A stretch of DNA of 64,000 nt from Armillaria gallica (Eukaryota; Basidiomycota; Agaricomycetes; Agaricales; Physalacriaceae), in assembly GCA_037576215.1 (NCBI GenBank), contig JBANDB010000001.1, forward strand, positions 2,852,001 through 2,916,000. The letters run 5' to 3'. The translations under genes were made by a program, and so were the position numbers. How positions within the stretch are numbered: position 1 is the first letter of the stretch; every line of letters starts with the position of its first letter. Shown piece after piece: positions 56,069 to 64,000 of the stretch. The notes beneath the pieces are model-generated. The model had not been told where the DNA came from. It made no database searches and was given only the letters and a program-made list of their open reading frames with translations.

Positions 56069-56640
56069 ACTAGTGGGGTATTATTGACAAATATTTCTTG
56101 GCTAGTCATGAGTAATAGTGAATAATCATGCAATAGTCAGTCTAAAAACAGTCGCTTGCTGACTAGTGAGCCTAGGAGCTTTGCTAGCAGTAGTATTCCA
56201 TGTCCTTGGCACAGCAATGCTCCACTAGTGTTAAGGATAAATGGCTAGGCTGGTGAATGTGTCTGTAGCAGCTGTTGATCTTGATCAAAGGCACAGCCTG
56301 GCTATACTAGTGCTGATTGTAATAGATCTGTATCACACTAGTCAGATCTGTCACAAGATTAATCCATTGCTAATTCATTTCTAAGTCCTGCTTTGAAATT
56401 ACTGTGTGACTGGTTAACCTGACTTAGACATTTTATGCCTAGATTGGTCCACTAGTGACTGAACTTCATGAGATTTGTATCCTCTGCCTCTTGTTTGGTG
56501 CACTAGTTGTGTTACTCATCTGCTAGTGGTCATATTTATTTAGCCCTGCTAGCATTCAAGTCACTAGTGTGGCTGGCTGGTAGACTTGACCCACTAGTGG
56601 TATCACATCTAAGTCCTGACTCTACTAGCAGCATACTAGT
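56069..56640. repeat. Array of ten ACTAGT palindromes
   Basis: ACTAGT begins at 56069, 56162, 56224, 56306, 56337, 56451, 56502, 56563, 56593 and 56635. Four are inside the 8-bp palindrome CACTAGTG. Spacing is irregular (30-114 bp). There are also partial copies (CTAGTC, CTAGCA, CTAGTG). The array follows the hAT transposase and may be its subterminal transposase-binding region, as known in other hAT elements, but I could not identify the terminus. Confidence 0.75.
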
Positions 56641-56759
56641 CTAACTATCAGCTCAAAGCCTCAGCTATAGTCCTCTTTGTATCACTAATGTAAGGTAGAT
56701 GTGCAATAGTATTTATATAAAATTGCAAAATCTAAGTGTGAATGTGTAAACAGTGTATC

Positions 56760-57836
56760 ATCACAAACATATCCACTTCCACAGAACAAAAATGAAACAA
56801 GGCACTGGATTCCATGCTCTCTGTGATGGCCTTTACCAAATCATTGGCTACCCAAGCAATGGCTCTATTTCCTTGTCCACCTCTATGAACTCGCAAGAAC
56901 AGATGTTTATCAACCTGAGTACCTTTTCTTATGCCCAATCTGCTCTGAACATGCCACCAAATAATATAACATTGTTTCCTTCTACTTATATGTTCCATCC
57001 TTCAATTTCCAACTCTTATTGCAATCCTTACTAAGATACTCAGAATTTCTAGACTCAAATACTGCCTCTCTATTACTTATCATTTCCACCTATGTACAAC
57101 CAAATTTATGCTACAGATCAATTTTTGAACTGAAATTACAAAACAGGTGACACACCTCAACCCTTACCTACTGCTCCACCAACAGCTAATAATCAAACTC
57201 TTTTACCTACAGACACTCTGCTGACAGCTCAAAATACTCAACATGCTCCTCCTCCACCTGATCCTCCCTCCATTCCCCCACCTCCCCCATCTGTCCCTCC
57301 TCCTGTCCCTCCACCTGTCCCCTCTTCTGTCCCTCCACCTAGACAACTACCACCTCCCATCCCTCCCCATAATTATCATCAACCATATCCTCACCCCAAT
57401 CCATTCCATAATGTGCTGCCCCAAATACCACAAAACTTTATTGTAATAACCATCAAAATTTTCAATATGTATACTCACCTATGCACCATGACTCTTCTAA
57501 CTCTAATATTCCTAATACTTCTCACATACAAGAACTAAAATCTAAGGCAGATTGGGTAGCATGATACCAAGGAACCAAAAATGTCATCACCACAAAAGGA
57601 CTTCTGAATCACATCTGCAATCCTTCCCCACCTAATGTTATATGGACCACACTCAATACTCCCTCATATTCCCCCATACTTCCACAGCGATATATGCATG
57701 CCCACATTAATGAGTGGTAAACCTGGTACCATAAGGACATTATGGTTTTTAGAATCCTCATGGCCAGACTCTCCAGGGAAATCCTTGGCATGATCCCATC
57801 CATACAGGATCCTGCAACAGGCACTCAGAGAACTGC
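56760..57836 (+). pseudogene. Copia-type Gag fragment with Pro-rich N-terminus
   Basis: The + strand reads a Pro-rich region (VPPPVPPPVPSSVPPPRQ near 57290-57350), then DWVA*YQGTKNVITTKGLLN, WTTLNTPSYSP and RYMHAHINEW*TWYHKDIMV, then ILMARLSREILGMIPS. This matches the DW...GLLGHI...YRRW pattern of basidiomycete copia Gag. TGA and TAG codons replace tryptophans. The frame ends where a truncated LTR begins at 57837. The nearest copia pol (47-51 kb) has a different Gag, so this is another family. Confidence 0.65.
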
Positions 57837-58103
57837 TGATGAGCCTAGACTTCCATGGCAATGGCAACACCAACTCAGAATGAGATTAGGCGAGTTAACG
57901 TGGTAGCATGGCAATCAAGATGATCATGTGTGCAAGTGGGTTTGGGGCACCTCCATGTAGTAAATCAATTCCTCTATATGCAAGTATACACTGCGACTTT
58001 AAGTCTGTGAAGTAGTACTGCTTGGTAGTTGAGTACTAGATGCTTTGGCTATAAGTCAGTAGGGATCTCTCAAAGTGAGAGGGAACAGAAACAGGTATGA
58101 CAT
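57837..58103 (-). mobile_element. Truncated LTR (LTR5) of the compound-element family
   Basis: It starts TGATGAGCCTAGACTTCC and follows LTR2 over about 265 bp (GGCAATGGCAACACCAACTC, CTGCGACTTTAAGTCTG) until GGTATGACAT, then breaks off into repeat X. Only one end remains. Confidence 0.8.
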
Positions 58104-58378
58104 TGTCATGCCAGTGAGGTATATGGATGTGGGGTTTTTGTAAGCTATAACTTGAGTGGTTTAGACTCAAAACAACTTTGTCTAGGAGAGCTGGTAAAGC
58201 TTTAACTAGGGAAGCTTTAACAATCAAACAATCAAAGACCTAGAGGTCTACAAAGAGTGTAATTGCTCTGGAGTACATGGACTCAATTACAACACAAGCA
58301 CACACACTTGTGACAAAAAACCAAAGTTCTACAAAGAGTACACAAACTCATTAACTGTTTGAACTTAAAGCATTCTAG
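58104..58378. repeat. Repeat X fragment, left of the Plavaka element
   Basis: Inverted homologue of 43458-43790. The matching sequence continues on the other side of the Plavaka transposon at 63932, so the two halves belong together. Confidence 0.75.
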
Positions 58379-58583
58379 CACAGCGTAAGATCGAGGATTT
58401 CAGAGCTGGGGTATTGTAGCTAATTTTGGTAATCCCTGTCAATTTACCGGCAATTCCCAAGTAACCATTTTCCCACTGAAGTATTTTGAGAGCTCTTAAG
58501 TTTTTACTCTATCATGTGTACAGTATGCGTCTTTGACTCGACCATCCATTAATGCAGTTCTGATTTCTTCTTACATGGTAATG

Positions 58584-61500
58584 TCTGCTACCCAAATTCT
58601 TTGCCCTTGCAACTGCTGCGCCAAAACACCTCTCAGCTATGACTACCAGAGTGCACAACTGGTGAAAAAACACCTTGCAAATTATAGTGATAGCAGAGTC
58701 AAAGCCTCAGAAACAGCGATGCAAGACCCAAATTTGAACGAGTCTGCCAGCACAGAAGACAATAATCCTTCTGCTCAACATTGGTCACCTTCACCATTAC
58801 AGCCAGCTCCGAGTCTCAATGGCGACAACGAAATTGGCATCAGATTTGATAGTGGGAATGACTGGGATGACTGGGATTGGCTTGACATTGAGCAGGAGCC
58901 TGAGAGTGCAGATGACATTGAACAAGATATGTATAACCCAGCTTCTCTTCCTCCATCACCCTGTTGCTCACTCAGTCCAGCTCTGCAAGAGCAAGAACAA
59001 CCGGATAGCTTCCCTGCTCGTGGGGATACAGAATTTCTTCCAATTTCCCTTCCAGACATCCAAGAACCTCAAGTTGACTCTGCTGATGGTGCTCCTGACC
59101 TTTCTCATCCAGCATTTCATGAAAAAGCGCATATTCGGCTCACGTATTTGCAGGCTGCTGTCGGAAATGTGTATAATGGGCTCAGTGTCAAGCAAGCTAC
59201 TGACCAGCTCAATGGAACTCTCAACTCACACCTCATTTCTGGCACCCTTCCAACATATCCAAGGCCAGTACAAACTTTGGAGAGCACCAAGTGTCATCTT
59301 GGGATCAATCCAGATGCATTTATCACTCAGTACACGGCTTGTCCAAAATGCTGGAAGCACTACTCTCTGACACAACTGCAAGAGCTCGAGTCTCTGGAAT
59401 GCAGAGTTGAATGGTGTGATGGAGTCCTGTACAAGGAAACGAGAGATTCCAAGGGAAGGAGACAACGAGACCCATACCTGATTATCCCCCACACCTCCAT
59501 CATTCACACCTTATGTCACTTCTTCATGTGCCCAGGCTTTGCCCAGTGGATTCATGATAGTCGCAACGATATCGAGGGACACAATGACAACCCTGATTTT
59601 GTGATGAATGATATGTCTGATGGTCAGGCATGGCATGACTTGTATACAAATACAATACGCAAAGCTGGAGACAAGAGGACCATTCATGATATCCCTTCAG
59701 GGGATATAGCTGATCCTATCAAGCTCACAAGTCATTGTTATGGGCTCCACCTATCTTGGAACATCGATTGATGAGAATAGTCTGTATTTAAGTTTGCAAT
59801 CTAATCATCTCTTTTAGGCTTGGGCTTCTCGATAACTGACCTCACTCTATGGGGCCAGCCTATCTGTCAATCAATGACCTCAAAATTGATGCCTGTTTCC
59901 TCCAAATCAACGTGATATGTCCATTTGTGATGCCAGGACCAAAGGAGCTGACACCACAGCAGCTAAATCATTGCTTGGAGCTCTTGACAAAGGAGATGGC
60001 TATGTTGAAGAATGGTAAATCCCTGATGTTTCTACTTCGCAGCTGATACCCCTTGAAGGCATCAAAATGGATATACATGATCACCCTGAACCTGCATCTG
60101 TCTATGCTGATTACATCTGCTTAAATTGTGATACACCTGCTGCACAGAAGATCTCTGGACAGGCCGGTCATGCTGCTGATCTTCATCCCTGCCCATACTG
60201 CAAGATGACACTTCTGGATATCAATAAATCCAAGTCATATACTGATAATCATGGTAATCTACTTTCGCTTGTCCAGGAAGGAAGCATATACTGATCTTTT
60301 TTTCACAGTTGTGCCAAAGGATGATTATGAGCTGCTACAACATGCATTTTGTTCCTGCGATGCTCCTGTACGTCGCCAGAATCAGATTCTAAAGGACTAC
60401 GGCATCTGTTGGTCCACGGTAAATCTCTTGCCCAATTGGACTCCAGTGAAGAAAACTGCCCTTGACTTTATGCATGCTGTCTTCCTGGGCATTATCATGC
60501 ATATCTTTGTGCAAGTTCTGTTTGTGGCTCATATGTTTTCAGGTATTGGTGGCCAGGACTCCACAAAGTAACAATTTGAAGACTGTATCAACTTAATTCG
60601 CTGGCCAAGTCATATAACCCATCTTCCAAAGAACATAAGCTGGCGCTAATCTTTCAATTTATACAGTAATTCATTCTATAGATGGGAGAGAATTAATCCC
60701 TCAAGAAGACCGATGAATGGCAATGACTTATTGCCATCACGCCTGTTCTTCTCTGGGTCTCATGGCACAATGACTTCGACATCATACCTGACTCTGCTCC
60801 CCCCATCTCACCAGCTGAAAAAATTACCACGACATGCTCCTGGAACTGGCAATCTCTCTATCGAGCTATTCTTCTTCTCTGTGCGAGTGTCCGACTCTTT
60901 GCAACATGCAAAATATTGATGGCACAAGCACAACAAGCCCAGCAATTTATGGCCCAGTATTGTTGTGCTTGTATTCATCTGTGGATCACACTCGTTATCA
61001 ACCATCATCTCTCCCACCATTTCTGTGACATGATCAAGTGCTTTAGTTCAGTATACTCATGGTGGCTGTTTGCATTTGAATGATTCAATGGAATGCTGGA
61101 GAAGGTAAACCACAATGGACATGATAGCAGACGTATGGAGCTGACATTAGTTCAGAACTGGGTCCAAACCCATTTGATATATAAGCTTCTTCTTGCTCTT
61201 CCTGATGACTCTCACCCTCTTGAGCGGCAGCTTCTAGAGCATATCATCAAATCTGAAGGACAAGAACGAAGCACAATGATGACACAAATCACTATTTTTC
61301 AGAGTGAAACTGAAACAGGTACATCCTCTGTTACTTGCGGGACATCTATTCACTCTCTTTTTATCTCCTAGATCATGTCAAGCTTCCAAAGCAACTAGGA
61401 AAACCCCAGAGCCTTCGAGTCATTGATAACTCTGGAGCATTATACAATCTCATTCTCGCATATCTACAGAATCTGTGGCCTGATCTCAGCATTGTTCCTG

Positions 61501-62048
61501 AGTTTTCTATGGAGCCTGGCGCACCTTTTGTTTCCAGCAATTTGACATGCTTCCCATCATATATCCACAAGAATGGAATCTGATATGGGTGTCTCCAAAA
61601 CACTCAGACACAGGCAGACTCTTTTGCGCTAATACTCCTACATCAAAGATGTGTTCCTGTGCAAATATGCCATCTGATGGTTATTGATATTCCATTTTCA
61701 AACAGAAAGCCCCATATCTGCACAGTCATCCAGCCATTAGTGTCGGATAATGCTATTCTGACTCTGCCTTGGGACAAGTAGTAAGGCTACATCTACCTCC
61801 ATGGTCCTACACTAACAGGTCTACAGTGCAGAGATGCTTGGCATACATGTCTCTTCATTCGAGGCTCCATTGGCACTCATTCCAGTCTACTCAAACATCC
61901 TGCAGAAGGATCTTTGGATAACAGTTTCATTTGACCATGTAAGCAAAGTTTTATCTATGTGAACTGCTTGAAAAATGCATATGTATCATGTTCTAGGAAG
62001 GATCCAAGCTAGAGATTTATGACAACGATGATGATAACGATGAATAGG
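58584..62048 (+). pseudogene. Plavaka transposase
   Basis: The first block starts MSATQILCPCNCCAKTPLSY, an N-terminal zinc-finger-like segment, and runs open to 59771 with an acidic middle and FPARGDTEFLPISLP. Later blocks are PGPKELTPQQLNHCLELL, KMDIHDHPEPASVYADYICL, HAADLHPCPYCKMTLLDI, WTPVKKTALDFMHAVFLGI and LPKQLGKPQSLRVIDNS, and the tail EGSKLEIYDNDDDNDE. These match the order I know for Plavaka transposases. The part that should carry the first catalytic residues is disordered by stops near 59770-59850. Introns of 50-70 nt are likely near 60010 and 60260. Its stop lies 3 bp from the stop of the convergent gene. Confidence 0.85.
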
Positions 62049-62050
62049 TA

Positions 62051-63538
62051 TCAATCAGACCAGTCATCAGCAATGTTGGTCGAGGGTCCTGCAGCTGATG
62101 GCACCTTCCTCAAGCATTTCTTCATCTTCTCCACATATGCCACTGTCTTACCATTCCCCTCCTCATCCAACCACATCTTCTTCTTGATGTCCTGTTTCTC
62201 TTCCTTCACCTTTTTAGCCTTCGCTTCAAGATCCTCGGGATCGTCCTTGTCTCCCCAGAGCTTCCTGCTCTCTGCAAGGTGGCTTGGCATGTCATACTTG
62301 TTGTTCTCCTCCTTCACTAACCATACTGCATTGATCATCCAACGACATGCTTTGTTCTTCAATTTATTTGATATAGGTGGTGGTATGCCCTTGGCATTGC
62401 CATGTACACATGGAATGTATCAGACAGTAGGCACAGGATCCTTTTCTTTATTGAGGGCCTCATAAAAGTCAGTCAACTGTTGGTTGTCAGGGCTTATACT
62501 CATTACCACAGAACAAAGGGACTCACAGCTTTCAAACGATACAATGGCACATGTGATTCATATCTTCCTGTGACAAGATCTTCCCCCTCATAGATGTCGT
62601 CGTCCTCCGACATGAGCGTGTACGTTAGTGCCAGTACAAACTTTGGATCCTTCAATGGATGACCATCTGCAAGACTGTCATACTTGTGCTGGCGAATGGT
62701 ATATTTCTGTTGTGACAGCTGTTAGCTTAGCCTTTCTAGCAAACGAATGACTTACCCCCTTCTGGCAGCTCTGCTTAACTAACTTTCCCATCTCTTTCTT
62801 TCCCTTCTCAGACTTTGCAGAGATGCTCTCCTCGACTGGTTCTTCACCTGTACCTGACCCCATCGCTAGCATAGGCTCAACACTCTCTTCCTTCTTCACA
62901 GCCTTGTGAGCATTCTTGGCCATCTCCTGAAAGCACTTCATGACATGATCATAAAGATCCTCCACTGTGATTGCAGCTATGGCAGGTCCAGCAGCCAGGG
63001 CATGAGAGGCTCCTTTTGTGATGATATAGCTGCAGATTGTCCTGATGCTGAAATCATTGTCCTTGTCCCTTGCCAGCTTGTCCCAGCGGAATCGAAGGTG
63101 ACATTGTTTTGTGATTTTGTTCATTGGCCAGGCTGACTTGTCTTCAGGGTATGGTGGTACAACAGACAATGTCTTGGGCAGGCCCATAAGCTCATTAAAA
63201 ATCATGCGGACAAGGCCCTGGTCAATTGGAGTAAGTATCCTTATCAACTGGCTAGAAGAATTGATACTCACCTTGAATATATTCGAGTTGGCATGGAACG
63301 TACTCAGTTCAAGCTTTTTCTTCATCTTGTCATCAAGCTTGCCCCCTGAACCCTCGTTCTCCAGATCCTCTTGTGCCAGCTGTGCCTTCATTGCCTTGAG
63401 GGCATCCTTGATCTGAGCGACTTCACCTTTGAGTGCTTGGATTTGTGCTTGATCCCGTTCTCGACCTTTCTTGAGCTGCTTACTCTCATCCATCAGCATG
63501 GCAACAATTTCACCGAGTTCATTGAGGTGAAAAATCAT
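62051..63538 (-). pseudogene. Plavaka accessory gene (coiled-coil protein)
   Basis: Minus-strand exons are 63538-62756, 62706-62527 and 62458-62051, with introns of 49 and 68 nt and GT...AG ends. The model is about 457 codons. The N-terminus is a coiled coil (LKKGRERDQAQIQALKGEV, then about 50 heptad-like residues). It is followed by a conserved-looking domain (SNIFKVSINSSSQLIRIL, MNELMG-type helix), a Lys/Glu-rich linker, IRQHKYDSLADGHPLKDP, and a C-terminal basic-acidic domain ending DDWSD. One premature TGA (PTV*YIPC) at a CGA-type position is the only break. I do not recognise the family. The convergent location inside the inverted repeats makes it cargo of the transposon. Confidence 0.75.
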
Positions 63539-63931
63539 GGCATTTTTCTAAGATGCGGTGGGACCATTGGTTGTGATGGTTAACTGGATGGAGGCCATAG
63601 TGTACTCAGAGCAGAGGGTGTAGGGTGAAAAGAACATGTATTAGATACCAAAAACATGAACACAGTATTTGTGCTATCCATGACAGACAGTGAGCAGAGA
63701 AAGAAGCCCAGGTACAGTGTGGGACGGGTCAGGTGGGGCAGCAAATGAGAATTCATGGGGGATTGAGAGAGAAACAGTGGGGGGAATCAGGGCATATTCA
63801 GATGACAATTTGTAAATTCAGATCAATTCACTTATGAGGTATTTATAGCATAATCCAAGGAACTTCTCAGGGATTCCGGCAATATTCTCACATTATCCCA
63901 CTGCCAAAATCCTCGATCATATGCTGTGTAG

Positions 63932-64000
63932 GGCTTATTTCACTTCAACTAGGCAACATTTTTGGTCTGTGGTTGACTTAGCACATCTAGATCACTTTAG
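63932..64000. repeat. Repeat X fragment, right of the Plavaka element
   Basis: Inverted homologue of 43389-43458 and continuation of the fragment ending at 58378. It runs off the window. Confidence 0.75.

Larger units (their letters stand above)
58379..63928 (+). mobile_element. Plavaka (CACTA-like) DNA transposon, 5.55 kb
   Basis: The left end starts CACAGCGTAAGATCGAGG and the inverted right end CACAGCATATGATCGAGG; similarity continues weakly for about 50 bp. The 3-bp TAG duplication lies at 58376-58378 and 63929-63931. The homologous repeat at 43.45 kb shows the empty site (GTTCTAGGGCTTATTTC). CACAG termini and a 3-bp duplication are hallmarks of the CACTA/En-Spm relatives. It carries a transposase and an oppositely oriented accessory gene. 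Confidence 0.9.

Noticed and set aside
1..64000. CRISPR arrays, rRNA or bacterial-type operons
   Set aside because: The direct repeats present have no constant repeat with unique spacers of CRISPR type, and introns, LTRs and fungal transposases show a eukaryotic genome.

Overview
The window looks like a transposon-packed stretch of a basidiomycete genome, probably an Agaricomycete. The reasons are the many 49-61 nt GT-AG introns, a Plavaka-type (CACTA-like) DNA transposon, a hAT transposase, and Ty3/gypsy and Ty1/copia polyproteins of the type seen in mushroom-forming fungi. I found no host gene I would defend, and no rRNA, tRNA or CRISPR array. Most premature stops in the elements read as CGA to TGA, the footprint of deamination at methylated CpG, so the region appears to have been silenced and is decaying.

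Layout, 1-37 kb. The scaffold is one old minus-strand Ty3/gypsy element (called G1). Its pieces run from about 35.07 kb (Gag start) back to 1.78 kb (RNase H), and four later insertions interrupt them: a solo LTR at 9-1778, a solo LTR of another family at 4021-5884, a 24.3-kb compound element at 7419-31734, and a shorter solo LTR at 33352-34673. Each is bordered by a 4-bp target duplication (TCAC, GCGT, CCGG/CCAG, GCGC). At the three insertions whose two flanks are both inside the window, the G1 reading frame resumes across the site. A fragment of a second G1-like gag lies at 35.5-36.7 kb.

The compound element is the most interesting object here. Its order on the + strand is LTR, cassette A, LTR, cassette B, a complete but decayed gypsy integrase/RT/protease/gag on the minus strand, LTR. 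A tRNA-primer-site candidate lies beside the right LTR and polypurine tracts lie beside the two left LTRs, so the gypsy element reads on the minus strand and the cassette sits between integrase and 3' LTR. Each cassette carries two genes on the opposite strand (aORF1 with six exons, aORF2 with five). Each encodes a protein with a Gal4-like Cys6 cluster in the middle of the chain, lysine-rich tails and additional Cys-rich segments. aORF2 of cassette B is fully open over 570 codons although the gag-pol of the same element is full of stops. aORF1 differs strongly between the two cassettes while flanking DNA is nearly the same. A 16-nt polypurine tract copy is repeated between the two antisense genes.

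Layout, 37-64 kb. About 5 kb of degenerate minus-strand coding-like DNA (37.5-41.6 kb) is unassigned. A hAT transposase (42.1-55.8 kb) is split by a 9-kb element with inverted ends at 44609-53576. That element holds a 657-bp hAT-type MITE with an 8-bp duplication, a copia element (5' LTR, half-tRNA primer site, gag, protease, integrase, RT) and a 293-bp palindromic element. After the hAT gene come an array of ACTAGT palindromes, a copia gag fragment and a truncated LTR. The window ends with a 5.55-kb Plavaka transposon (58379-63928, target duplication TAG) carrying a decayed transposase and a tail-to-tail coiled-coil accessory gene; it sits in a repeat also present at 42.4-43.9 kb.

All coordinates, splice sites and comparisons were read by hand. 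Family names rest on recognised motifs, not on searches.
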